Source: Linnemannia schmuckeri (taxonomy: Eukaryota > Mortierellomycota > Mortierellomycetes > Mortierellales > Mortierellaceae). From it: DNA of 64,000 bases. Position 1 is the stretch's first letter, and every line of letters begins with the position of its first letter. Position numbers and translations under genes: made by a program. The stretch is from contig JANATG010000020.1 of NCBI GenBank assembly GCA_029449235.1, forward strand, positions 186,001-250,000, written 5' to 3'. Below the pieces are notes generated by a model, which saw only the letters and a program-made list of their open reading frames with translations, was not told the DNA's origin and did not search any database. Shown here piece by piece: positions 27,301 through 37,826 of the stretch.

Positions 27301-27830
27301 CCTACGAGTCTGCCCAGGTCCGCAAGTTCCAGCACGGCCGTACCGAGACCTGCCGCACTGTCTCGACCGAGTCTGTCGCCTGGGTCAAGGCTATGGAGGA
27401 TCCTTACGTCTCTGCTGCCGAAAAGACTGATCTCTTCAAGAAGGCTCTTGCCTCCCATGTCGAATATATGTCCAAGGCTGTTGAGGGTCGCGGAGTCGAT
27501 CGCCACTTGTTGGGACTCCGTCTGTCGCTTAAGTCGCACGAGTCCAAGCCCGAGATGTTCCAGCAGGAGGTGTTCAGCCGGTCGTCGCACTGGAACTTGT
27601 CGACTTCCCAGTTGTCCGGAGAGTACTTTGATGGATATGGTTGGGGTGAGGTTGTCCCCGATGGTTACGGAGTTGCCTACATGGTCAACGAGCACAACTT
27701 GTCGTTCAACGTTGCGTCGATGAAGGAGATGCGCCCCGAGCGCCTTCACCACTACTTGAAGGAGTCTGCGACCGAGATGAAGCAGCTCTTTGAGCAGACC
27801 CTCTTGGAGGCCCCTAAGTCCAAGCTGTAA
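24357..27830 (+). CDS. CAT2: Carnitine O-acetyltransferase
   Basis: The enzyme moves acetyl groups between CoA and carnitine so acetyl units can cross organelle membranes. Exons 24357-24440, 24583-25371, 26656-26871 and 26967-27830 give 650 residues, the usual family length. Family marks seen in order: LPVPTLAETCARYLKS near the start, EDWWNDLAYFGYR, the catalytic HSTMDGTP (His about 364), FKCSPDAYVQM, RKFQHGRTETCR and the STSQLSGEYFDGYGWGEV substrate-binding stretch. Exon 1 encodes an Arg/Lys/Ser-rich leader (MSLRALATASRPFLLNSLKN) typical of mitochondrial import, and the protein ends SKL, a peroxisomal type 1 signal. A second Met at 24595, just inside exon 2, could start a leaderless form. 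The C-rich codon use suggests high expression. Intron 2 is unusually long (1,284 nt). Confidence 0.95.
25372..26655 (+). other. Unusually long intron of the carnitine acetyltransferase gene
   Basis: GTAATT...AATAG borders join WTE to ARKTLI in frame. At 1,284 nt it is about ten times longer than most introns here. Its open frames are T-rich with no domain and I see no mobile-element ends. Confidence 0.8.
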
Positions 27831-28880
27831 ATCACTCTTCCTTTTTCTATGACATCCCACCCTCTCTTATTCTTCCTTTTTGCATTTAGAAATATCGAAC
27901 ATGAATACACGATAATAAAAAATGACCTGTAAATAACTCTTGGTATCTTGGTACTTTGCGAACAAATATACGTGTGCTCCCGGCCTGGTAACTCTGTTTT
28001 GTGTTTGATTGTGCTTTGTAGTTCGTGTAGGTCGTGTAGTTCATGCACTATTTTTCCAATTGATAGTAGAAAGAGGAAAGAAGACACACACCAAAGAAAG
28101 TAGTATGTGAAGCCATCGTGGGCGAACTAGAGGTTCGTTGTGGTTTTTCAGTTAGTGGCACTGTTGTAAAGGCAGGCTATGTGTGTCTTCGTCCTGACCA
28201 CTCGGAGCTTTTTGAGCCGTGGGAGTCTATACTCATTGGCCGATAAAGGATGAACAGGCTTACCTTGCCTGACATATTTTGTAGATGGAACGAATATGGG
28301 GACGGGGCCAGTGAGAAGATAGATGTCCATTCACGTTGTAGGGAATACTGAACGACTTGTCTTTGGTCTTTTTTTCGTACGAGCTACGAGTATCTTTGGA
28401 CGAAATAGGGCTGGTCAAACAAGTCATGCACACAGGCTATAGGAGGTGTCAAGGGATCCTCAGTCCTTTCCTACTTTTTTTTCTTTTGTTCAGCGTCTCT
28501 GTAGGAGAGAGGAGGGAATGGTGAGACAATTGGATGGCGCCTATCTTTCACTTTCTCTCCCTTGGTTTCCCTATGCTGCCCACCTTTCTAATCCTTTCTT
28601 TGTCCTCCTCCTCCCCCTCCTTTTTTCTCTTTTCCTCTTACTTCGTTTTTTCTATTTATCTTTGCTTGATTGCACCTGACTAGCAGATCCTACCACTACC
28701 GTATCCCGCCGCTCTCTTTCTCTCTCTGCCGATATTCATTAGAGCCACTCTCTCTTGTGCAACTATTCTGCAGCTACAACTATCTTTTCTTCCGACGGTT
28801 TCACACTTTTACACTCTTTCCTTCTTACTTCCCCACTACTCAACCTTTTACACTTCCTTCCTTCGCCACTACGACCACTA
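27831..28880. other. Intergenic region between CAT2 and MAF1
   Basis: No gene seen. The right part is CT-rich and should carry the MAF1 promoter and leader; no clear TATA box. Confidence 0.45.
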
Positions 28881-28920
28881 CAACCACTACCACTACCACT
28901 ACCACTACCACTACTACTAC
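28881..28920 (+). repeat. ACTACC hexamer repeat in the MAF1 leader
   Basis: Tandem ACTACC-like units end about 60 nt before the MAF1 start codon, so they probably lie in its 5' untranslated region. Confidence 0.75.
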
Positions 28921-28982
28921 CGCAACTTGCCTCGAACACCTTACTTTCATTTCCCTTGCACATATACACAAACATAACTGAG

Positions 28983-31178
28983 ATGAAGTTCCTTGAGTAC
29001 GCAGGCATAGACGCCATCAACAGCGCCCTCGTCTTCGAGACGCCCGAATGCAAAGTCTACGGCAGAGTCGAGCCCTACTCCTGTAAGTCCCTCTCTCTCT
29101 TTCTCTTTCTTTCTCTTCCTTCTCTTCTTTGACTTTTTACGGATGAGAGTGTGCTTGTCAGATGGTGAAGGCTTCATTCCTTTTGTTCTTGTGATGACCT
29201 GTCGTTCCTGCCCCATAAACCTTTTTTTCTCTTCGCTCCTCGTTCTCACACGCACACATACTCACTCATTTTGTCTGTCTGTCTCCCTGGTTCTTCGTTC
29301 TTCTTTTTCCACACTCCTCTGTCCCTTTTCTCTTAACACCACCTCTCTTCTTATTCGGCCCACCTCTTTTGTTCTATACTCTCCTCCTCCCTTTTATCCA
29401 TTCTCTCTCTCCTCCTCCTTATTCCTCATCCTCTTGCTCCTCCTTCCTTCCACTTCTACCTCTTCCTCACACACCAACAAAAACACGAATAGGCAAGGCG
29501 GCAGGAGCAGACAAGAAGCTGTATAAACAAATCGAGATCAAGTACGATCCATCCAACAGCCCGCCCGACTCTACCAATGGCTCCAGTAGTAGTTTCCGCA
29601 ACATCATCTCGCCCTTTGGACCCCTCGACCAACCGGCCTCCCGGAGAACTCTTTTTTATTTGATTGGCACCCTCAATGCTTCCTTCCCTGACTATGACTT
29701 CTCGTAAGTTGTCCCTGTCCTTGTTGTCAATTGGCTACCCTTCGCTCGCTTCCTTCACCCTCGCTCTTCACCCAAAAAACAATGTTGACCCAAGAGAACT
29801 AGACAGGCTAGGGCAAATTGGCACACTGAGTGGGCCTTTTCATGTGACTTTCAGAAACAGCTGGGACGGACGGATGGACGGAAGAAGAGCTCACACAGAG
29901 AGACAGGAAAGGCTTTGAGTGGAGCGAGAAGAAGAGGTACATAATATGACTGGTAACCCAAAAATATGAGATGCAATGACATGATATCATATTCTGGGGT
30001 TATTGCGGATCGGGAACTCAATTCTGGGCAAAAGACGAGCCCTTTAGAGTCTGTCCCGGCGTATTACTTGGCGCGGGCGAGACAGACAAAGGAAGACGGA
30101 GAAGCAAGAGATGGAGTAATGAGAAAGGGCTCGATCCACAAATGGTGGTGTCCGTGTGTTAGTTTGTTTGTTGGGATGGGTTTGGATGGGATGGGTTTGG
30201 ATCATTCTTTCTCTCCAACGATGCACTCTCACACCCACACACATATGCACTGTTCTATTTTTTTTCTTTTTTATCTTTCCCTTCTCCTCGGATATGATCC
30301 ATTATGCTTTGTTAATTTACTAACGACCAAATTGTCCGTCAAAAACACTTTTCGTCTGAAATAGAGATGCGAAACCTGAACAGTTCCGGAAAGAACCATC
30401 GGTATCGATGGTGGTGAACTCGGTCAATTCGACACTGCTGAATCACGGAAACGATCGCGCAGTTAAGGAGCTCCGGATCTGGGACTCGATCGATAATCTC
30501 ATTGACTTTGAGGACTCGGATGTCTACTCCTACAACCCTGAGAGTGACTCTGACCCCAACGACGAGGAGGGCGGCGGAACCTTGTACGTCTCTTTTTTTT
30601 TTTTTACTTGGTTCTCTTCACTCTGTTGATCTGCAACTTTGGTACAAGCAGCTGTAAGATGTGGAGTACTAACAAGCTACCTTTATTTCTTCCCATAATC
30701 AATTGATGTAGATGGTCGTTCAACTACTTCTTTTTCAATCGAAAACTGAAAAGAATCATTTACTTTACAATGCGAGGAGTTAGGTATGGTTTTTCATTAT
30801 TATTTTTTGGACAGGGATCTCGATTTAGATTGGATGGCCAAAAATAAGGCATTCCACATGGATATCATCTGATTTTGGGTTTTTATTCCCTGTGTAACTT
30901 ACTGGCATGTTCATACATTCTCGACACTTTTTATTTTGTAGCTATGGAGCACCATGCGAAGATGGCGATGAGGACGACTTTTCGGATTTGAGTGATGATG
31001 ATGTCGGATTCACCAGCCATCGACGGAAAAGGTACGCTTCTTTTCTTTGTTCTACTTATGAGGATCGTTATTGTGGTAACCATTTGTCTTCTCCTCGCCC
31101 TGCTAACACTCATTCATTTTTTTTTCCATTAGTTATCGATACGATGACTACGTTGCAGGAGAGATGGACATGCTGTAA
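28983..31178 (+). CDS. MAF1: MAF1, repressor of RNA polymerase III
   Basis: Exons 28983-29082, 29493-29703, 30365-30583, 30712-30783, 30942-31031 and 31133-31178 join in frame to 245 residues. Maf1 is a conserved nuclear-cytoplasmic protein that binds RNA polymerase III and shuts down tRNA and 5S synthesis when nutrients or TOR signalling fall. Family blocks seen: start MKFLEYAGIDAIN, VEPYSCKAAGADKKLYK, RRTLFYLIGTLNASFPDYDFS (split by an exon border), VVNSVN, YSYNPESDSDP, and LWSFNYFFFNRKLKRI, followed by an acidic tail (DGDEDDFSDLSDDD). All key blocks are intact. A Ser-rich loop around residues 50-70, after the first block, is where other fungi carry phosphorylation sites; regulation by phosphorylation is inferred. 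Splice joins fit the conserved blocks, so the gene model is solid. Confidence 0.95.
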
Positions 31179-32338
31179 ATTGGATATGGCCTGTAAAACA
31201 TGCTGCCAAAAAAGACACAGTATTTGTCTTGGGAACAGAAGTATGACACACCTTTGTGTCTGCTTCTCATTCTCACTCTCTCTTATCGTCTGAGGTCATT
31301 TGCCCATTCGACTCTGTGCAATCCTCCGAGTTCTTTCTTTCTTTGCAGGTCTGAAATACTACGTGATGCTGAATCGATGATGTTCCTTTTCTTTTTACTC
31401 ACTCTTACTCATCGTCTATGTTCACTCATTGACCTTTGATGTCTGAACAACAAACCACACTTGATTACCCTTTTTATACTTTTATTTTCCTCTTTTCGTT
31501 AATACCTTTCATACAATGCTTCTTTACCTTTTACAAAAACTTTCCGTCCCCTTTTTTATTACCCTTCACCTTTCACCAAATAAATCCATATCTAGGTTCT
31601 CCTTTTTTTTCTTTCTACAGTTTTCTGTCGCCAATTGGTAAAATTGGGTACAGATCTGTTTTTTTTTTGCCAACGCTGTCGCCAAAAGTATATTTGGGTA
31701 CAGTGAGCTGTCGCCAATGGTAATTTGGGTACAGCAGACAAAACAAAAAAGAGTTAGTTGGAAAAAAAAAATGGGCCTTGGATATGTGATGTGCTGTTGT
31801 TGTGGCGGTTTGGAGGTGGAAGGGTACTGCTCTGCAGTAGTTTTTTTCATACTCTCTCGCCAGATTGGAATTAGTATGTGGTATGTGCGATCGAAGCAGG
31901 TAAAAGAATTGTGTTAAAGGCCAAGGGTAAGCTAAATGAGGTTTCCGATGACAAGCAGCAAGCATGCTGATTTAGTTCAGGTACGATGTGTGGTTTATGT
32001 GTTTTCTTTGTGTGTTTGTGTGTTGACGATGACTGTTAGAATGGTATGGAGAGAAGGGAAGAGGTGGACAAAGGATGGAAGAAGCATATTACAAATAGTG
32101 ATAATTTCACTCTATGGAATAAAGAAAAAGATGTTTGAAGGTTAACGGGCAAAACAAAAAAAAACATTAGGTCCTCTGAGTCTCGGTACTTATGTATCAA
32201 CCGTCGTGCCTTTGATATAAGAACGACGAATGCGCAAAAAAAAGAGGATGTTTGAACCAAAGAGTGGTCCCGCACTGGCATGTCGTTTTTTGGGAACTGT
32301 CTTTTAGTCAAAAAAAGGAAAACCTCACGCGATCGCGA
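31179..32338. other. 3' flank of MAF1, no further gene seen
   Basis: T-rich DNA containing the three-copy hairpin repeat at 31625-31734 and otherwise only short unsupported frames. Confidence 0.45.
31625..31734. repeat. Three-copy 27-29-nt hairpin repeat
   Basis: Units at 31625-31653, 31676-31703 and 31708-31734 each begin CTGTCGCCAA and end TTGGGTACAG. In each, CTGT can pair with ACAG and CCAA with TTGG, giving a small imperfect hairpin. The loops differ between copies while the ends are kept. Confidence 0.75.
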
Positions 32339-32905
32339 TTTTTTTTTTTTTTTAATTTCTCCAGTAAAAAGCCCAAGGGAGGCATTTGAGAGTAAAAGGG
32401 GAACTACATACCAAACTCTTTCAAGAGCCATCCACCAGTCGCAGTCCGGTCCACAGCCTGGCTCTGAGCAACAATTGTCGCTGCTCTTCACAGTAAAAAC
32501 GGAAGACAAAATAAAACTAGATACGAATGAAAGGAATTTTTCCCATCCTCTCCATTAATAACAACCTCCTTCTTTTCAACAAACTGTTCAATAACCGCTC
32601 ATCAGCCGCGCGTGGATACATGGACACTTCAGAGCAGCGCCCATCCTCATGTGTGGCTAGCAAAGCGCCACTCGGACAGAAACCATCACGCGTGATGTAT
32701 CCGTATCCTTGACTCCAGTCACCTCGGGGGCCGGTGTATTTGGATGTCTTGTTCGTAGCAGAGATGCCTTGGGTCTGCTCCCACGCGATCGTCGTGGAGT
32801 ATCGGGTTTTCCAGATCAGCTCTGAGGCCAGCGTCTCCAGATAGCCAATAAACTTATGAAGGACCGTCTTGGCAATGGACTGTGGAGTCTTGAAGGCCGA
32901 GGACT
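32339..32905 (-). mobile_element. 5'-truncated LINE copy A
   Basis: Minus-strand 3' end of the Tad-like LINE seen complete at 47.8-57.9 kb. It holds the tail run (T on the plus strand at 32339-32353), the 3' untranslated part and the last ~120 codons (IAWEQTQGIS, YTGPRGDWSQGYGYI, DERLLNSLL). It is cut off within the codons for SSAF. Copy B is inserted in its 5' end. Confidence 0.9.
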
Positions 32906-33667
32906 TTTTTTTTTTTTTTTTTTTTGTACACAATTTTATTTCTCTGACAAACAGTACAAAGGAGGCATTTGGAAGTAAAGGGGACTACAGACCAAACTCT
33001 TCAGTACACCATCCGCCAGTCACAGTCCGACCCGGAGCCTGGCTCTGCGCAACAATTGTCGCTGCTCTTCACAGCAAAAACGGAAGACAAAATAAAACTA
33101 GATACGAATGAAGGGGATTCTTCCCATCCTCTCCATCAATGACAATTTCCTCCTTCCCAACAGACTATCCAACAGCCGCTCATCAGCTGTGCGTGGTTCC
33201 TTGGTCGCTCCAGGGCAGGTTCGATCCTCATGTGTGGCTAGCGAAGCGCCACACGGGCAGAACCCATCACGTGTGATGTAACCGTATCCTCGACTCCAGT
33301 CACCTCGGGCGCCGGTGTATTTGGATGTTTTGTCCTTGGCAGAGATACCTTGCATCTGCTCCCACGCGATCGTCATGGAGCATCGTGGTTTCCAGATCAG
33401 TTCTGAGGCCTGCGTCTCCAGGTAGCCAATAAACTTGTGAAGGACCGTCTTGGCAATGGACCGTGGGGTTCTGAAGGCCGAGGACCACTCAGTCAACATG
33501 CTCTTGGGGGTGATTCCGCGAAGAAGGTCCGAAACGTACCACTTGAGGTTTTCATCACGATCGGGAGCAGGACTACCGCTGTGCACGGCTCGAGCTCCAC
33601 CGATAGAAGAGAATCCCCGAATATGATCCGCATCCGAGGGGGACTGCCAGTATATGGGTACTGGCCG
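32906..33667 (-). mobile_element. 5'-truncated LINE copy B, nested in copy A
   Basis: Minus-strand copy with a T20 run, 3' untranslated region and an open frame at 33098-33586 ending GRIPFIRI. Direct repeats TGAAGGCCGAGGACT at 32891-32905 and 33668-33682 flank it as a 15-bp target duplication. It belongs to a subfamily closer to the copy at 57.9-59.4 kb than to the complete element (shared TCPGATKEPR and MQGI). Confidence 0.9.
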
Positions 33668-33692
33668 TGAAGGCCGAGGACTGCTTCCTAGC

Positions 33693-33726
33693 TTTTTTTT
33701 TTTTTTTCGTACGCAATTTTATTTCT
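33693..33726 (-). mobile_element. 34-bp LINE 3'-end insertion
   Basis: Only a T run plus the last 19 nt of the LINE 3' end (CGTACGCAATTTTATTTCT) are present. GACTGCTTCCTAGC at 33679-33692 and 33727-33740 flanks it exactly. Confidence 0.85.
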
Positions 33727-33863
33727 GACTGCTTCCTAGCGGCATTCGGGTCCTCCAAAAAATTGGTGGCGTAGATGATCGCGCGTTCACGTGATATCAA
33801 CTAATTTGGATATAAGTTAATCATCCGCAAATCCGGAACTCAACCAATCGTTTTCAATGAGCA

Positions 33864-33935
33864 GGGCTTGTAGGATAATGGATAGTCCCCTAGACTTCGA
33901 ATCTAGTAATCCGAGTTCGATCCTCGGCAAGCTCA
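33864..33935 (+). tRNA. tRNA-Arg (anticodon TCG)
   Basis: A 72-nt cloverleaf. Acceptor GGGCTTG pairs with CAAGCTC (one G-T), the D stem is GGA/TCC, the anticodon stem CTAGA/TCTAG holds loop CTTCGAA, and the T stem CCGAG/CTCGG holds TTCGATC. No intron. A T7 run follows within about 10 nt, as a polymerase III stop. Confidence 0.93.
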
Positions 33936-35979
33936 TGGGATGATTTTTTTGTTCAGGCCTCATGGACGGATGAACAAATGGACAGATGGGGATAGGGAAG
34001 AGGGGGCATTAGTTTTGATTTTGGGTGAATATACTTGATTGCCCGAGTTGTTCCTTTTATTCGGTAACCCGCCTGACTCCCTCACTAAGTCTATGTAGAA
34101 CGGCCGGTTGACGGACTCAATTTCACACAAAGTGAAGTAAATCGGATTAGTAGTCTCACATAACGAGGGGTAACAGAAGCAATCAGGAAGAGGAAGGGAA
34201 TAGCATAAGGAATTGTGGAGTAATTAGCCTCGAAAGGTTGGGACTGCTCTACATGGACCTAGTGTAGCCATGCAGGCGGGTAGTCAAACAGATTAATCCT
34301 TTGTTTTTGGTTTGCGAAGGATGAAAGGAAGGGACGACTGGACTCCAGGTCACAGAGAATGGGATGGATTGTTTTTGCTTTTGTTGTTGGCTCCGGTGCA
34401 TACTGAGTCAGACCCGTTCTGCTTCTTTGGGCTCGAGCCGCGCTAATTTTTTTTTTTTTTTTTTGCAAGTGAGGATGCGGCCGCGTTTTTGGATATGAAA
34501 TGTGTGATAGACAGGGAAGAATGGACGAAGAGGAAAAAAAGAAACAAAGCAATTGCTCCCTACTAAACTCTAGACCCATAAGAGAGGAATTGTTGTGAAT
34601 CTAGACGCGCGACTTATCACGTTCTACACCAAAAGATAAAAAAAAAGGAACGTTCCGGGTGAAGTAGGGTGGCAGTCTTGGGCGAAATGCAACAGATTGC
34701 TCACCGTCTTTGCTGTCATCAACCATGTGTCGTTCTTCCATCAAGGCCGTTATCATCATGTATTGTGGAGATCGAGTGAGTGAATAAGTGAGTCGTTGGA
34801 CTGTCTGCTTGTATATCTGCATCATTCAATTTGTTCAGTTGAGAGAAACACGCCATCCCCAACTCTGCATCAACAATCAAGGACGAACGCAAAGTGGGTC
34901 CTCCTTAATAGAGCTAGCCATCATTGGTAGCTTGTTAACAAAGGTTCTACGCCCAACGGCTTTTTGTTTATTTGATTTGGTGCATTGGTTGAACTGGGCG
35001 CTCCCTCCGTCTGTGTGTGTGCACTGCGGAGTATGGATGGTTGTTGGCATGTTAAAAAACAAAGGCAACACGCCACGCGGTGGGAGGAACGGTGCGGCGC
35101 CGCGCCTTTTTTGTTCTTCCTTTTGCTGACCCCTTTTGACGTTTTGTTGTTCCTTTCTGTCCTCACCGTAAGTGCAGTGGTTGACATCTCATCCCCGATG
35201 CAACATCCTTCCATTGCTCATCCTCTCTCTGTTTACCCCCGTTCTTTGAGAGAGAGGGGCAATTTGTTTTTTTAATGGGTTTTCAAAGGCCGCCGAAAAA
35301 GACAAATCTGATTAGGAAGCATACTCTCTCACTCATTCTCGGCCCTCAAAGTGACAGGTGAAGTTGACAAGTGGGCGAAAAAAAAAATGGCTTTGCTTAG
35401 CTTGCTAGCTTGAGTTGTTGCAGGAATGGGTGGGTATAAGGCTCTCTCATTTTTTTTCTTTGTTGTTGCGCGAAAAAACCTTAGTCTTGCCTCAGGGCTT
35501 GTTTACTAAAGGTACAAAAGAGCAGGTATCTCTTTTCGTGCCCATCGTTTTGTCATAAGCGGTGTTTTGACAGGAGAGAGCGGCAGAGAGGCGAAGAAAG
35601 CCCATTAACGCCTAGAAGAGCTACTGGTGGTGGTGGAGGGTGATCATTGGCTATTCAGTTTCGGCCGGCCCATCAGTCGAACCGAGTCAAAGTTGATATC
35701 GAGTAAACTCAAGTCAGATAGAGTTAGTACGGGTGTAGTTTACTACTGAGTTCATTCACTCGCTTCGTGCATTCTGTGTGTGTGTAAACGAGTGGATGAG
35801 TTGAGTGAGTGTGCCGGATGTATGTAAGTACAAGAGTATGCGGGTATACGTTGTTTGTGTGCGTATGAGAGAGAGTGTGTCGTCGTTAGTGCGTGTGGAA
35901 CATCATCCTCCCTTCTCTTTCCTTCCCTCCCTCATCCCTCACCCTCCGCTCTCCTCTCCATTTATTTTCCCCTTAAAAA
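33936..35979. other. Intergenic region, no gene seen
   Basis: Begins with the T-run terminator of tRNA-Arg. Otherwise short unsupported frames, T- and A-runs. Confidence 0.45.
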
Positions 35980-36055
35980 GGATCTGATAAGTTTTTTTTC
36001 ATGATGTGGTGATGTTTTGATTTGGTGTTCCGCCCATAAAAATGTTATCAGATCC
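35980..36055. promoter_or_regulatory. Inverted pair of GATA-type sites
   Basis: GGATCTGATAA (35980-35990) and its exact reverse complement TTATCAGATCC (36045-36055), separated by 54 bp. The core TGATAA matches the HGATAR site of fungal GATA factors. It lies about 1.8 kb upstream of the Zn2Cys6 gene. Confidence 0.45.
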
Positions 36056-37190
36056 GGGTCAGAATTTTTTTTATTATTCGTGCGACTGACTTGGACTACA
36101 CTTTTTTTTTTGCTGTCTGTGTGTGATTTGCATTCAGCACAGAGGAGGATGCAGTGAAGGAGGAGGGATACATAGGATGGAGCAGGTCAGAGCCGCTAGA
36201 GCTTACTGACACGCCTTGTTGTTGGTAGGGCTTTACTTTTTTTTTGTTAATTGTAGTGAACGATAGATTGCAGAAGGAGATGGACATTTAGCTGGGGCAT
36301 CACCAGAGGATGAGGAAGAAGGACAACGTTTCGCTCCGTTGTCCGAGATCATAAGGTTCCATACGATGAAGCAAGAAAAACGAAGTGGGACGAGTGGTGT
36401 TTTTTAAATGCGATGATAGGTTTCTCTCGTGCGAGTGAAAGTGTTAGAAAAGAGTTTTCCGAACTGATTGAGCCCTTTTCGCTCACTATACCACTGAGTA
36501 ATCGGATTCAATTGAGAGATTAGTATTGAAAATCATGAATTACACGATGACTCGATGACAGGTTTCCTCTTATTTTTTCCCAGTCTATTTTAGATGCAAG
36601 AAGAAGAGGAAGGAGGAGACCGACGAAAGAGAAAGGCCGGACACAGGGCCGAAAAAAAAGTGCTCCCTTTTTTTCTTGTGTTTTGTGTGTGGTAAACATG
36701 AGAACAAATATGGTAGAAACAGCCGAGATAATAGGGTTTCGCATGGTGTGTTGTTCTCTTCCCGATGGGTAATAATAAAAAGGCGATGAGAAGATGGGGC
36801 ACGCAATCTGGAGAGGTGAGTTGGGCTAAGGATGATTTATTTTATTATTGGTTTTCTGTTGGTTTGGCCGAGAGTGAAGGGTTCGGGGAGCACTCTCCTT
36901 ACACGTCGATTGCTTTTTTCTTCCCTTTTTGCTTTCATCATACTTTCTTTTCTGGCGGTATGCGTTCCCATGTTTTAGCGTTCTAACTGGTCATTAACAT
37001 GGGGGGAGGGTGAAGGAGTTAAGTGGATTACAAAGTGAGATAGGAATATCGCGTGGAGGCAAAAGGGAAAGACAGGCATGATTGTACCGAATAGCAACAA
37101 CACTAAGCGGTGAACCGAGATGGTGTCAACTAGAGCCATATATTCCTTCGGCCTTTTCTTTCTTCTTTTGTTTTTTGTTCAAGCTGTTCG
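36056..37190. other. Intergenic region, no gene seen
   Basis: Upstream DNA of the Zn2Cys6 gene with short T-rich frames only. Confidence 0.45.
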
Positions 37191-37205
37191 TTATCAGATT
37201 GATAA
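37191..37205. promoter_or_regulatory. Back-to-back GATA-type sites
   Basis: TTATCAGATTGATAA places two GATAA cores on opposite strands, about 620 bp upstream of the Zn2Cys6 start codon. Confidence 0.4.
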
Positions 37206-37495
37206 AGTAATTGGCAACAGCATAAGTTACTTGAGTGGACAAAAAAGAGAAAAGTCGGCCCACCTTTTTATTCTTCTCTTTCGCTCACCCTGGCTTAATC
37301 TGCGGTATCACCTGAGAGCAGAGCAAAGCGCCCTTCTTCCTCTCGTTGTTTTTTTTTTGTTCTCCGGATCAATTGTGTACAGTACAACAGTAAGCGTGTG
37401 TAAAGTGAGTAAGAAGTGAGCGTGGGTCACTCACTCCCTCCGTTTCCTTGGCCTCCGTCAGTGGAGTGGCTTGTCTCTTGCCTGTCATAAAAAAA

Positions 37496-37507
37496 GGATC
37501 TGATAAG
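37496..37507 (+). promoter_or_regulatory. Second copy of the GGATCTGATAAG block
   Basis: GGATCTGATAAG here sits between an A run and a T run ending in CATG, exactly as at 35980. The ~30-nt block is about 320 bp before the Zn2Cys6 ATG. Confidence 0.45.
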
Positions 37508-37826
37508 ATTTTTTTCATGTTGTCGGTTTTATCTTCTCCCTCTCTCCTCCTCTCTCTTCCTTCCTCTTCCCTTCCGACACCTCCCCTCCCTCTATCCTCA
37601 GTAGTCGTCCACTATCACTACCACTACCCTCACTCCCTCATTGTCTTCATCCCGACAACTCTTCCTGTCTTCTCTCTCTCTCTCATTCGTCTTCATCTCT
37701 TCTCGTTTTCTCATTACTCTTGATCAGTCAATCACATCCCTTCCCTCCACCCTCGCTCTCAACTATTCAATTGTAACCCATCCTCCAATATCAACCGAAT
37801 CATACATACAGTACACAAACAAAAAA

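Noticed and set aside
32339..33740. A CRISPR-like or tandem-repeat array
   Set aside because: The repeats are truncated LINE copies with A/T tails and target duplications.
37641..37826. Upstream extension of the Zn2Cys6 protein
   Set aside because: The extra 62 codons are Ser/Leu-rich leader DNA like other CT-rich 5' regions here; the ATG at 37827 has a better context.
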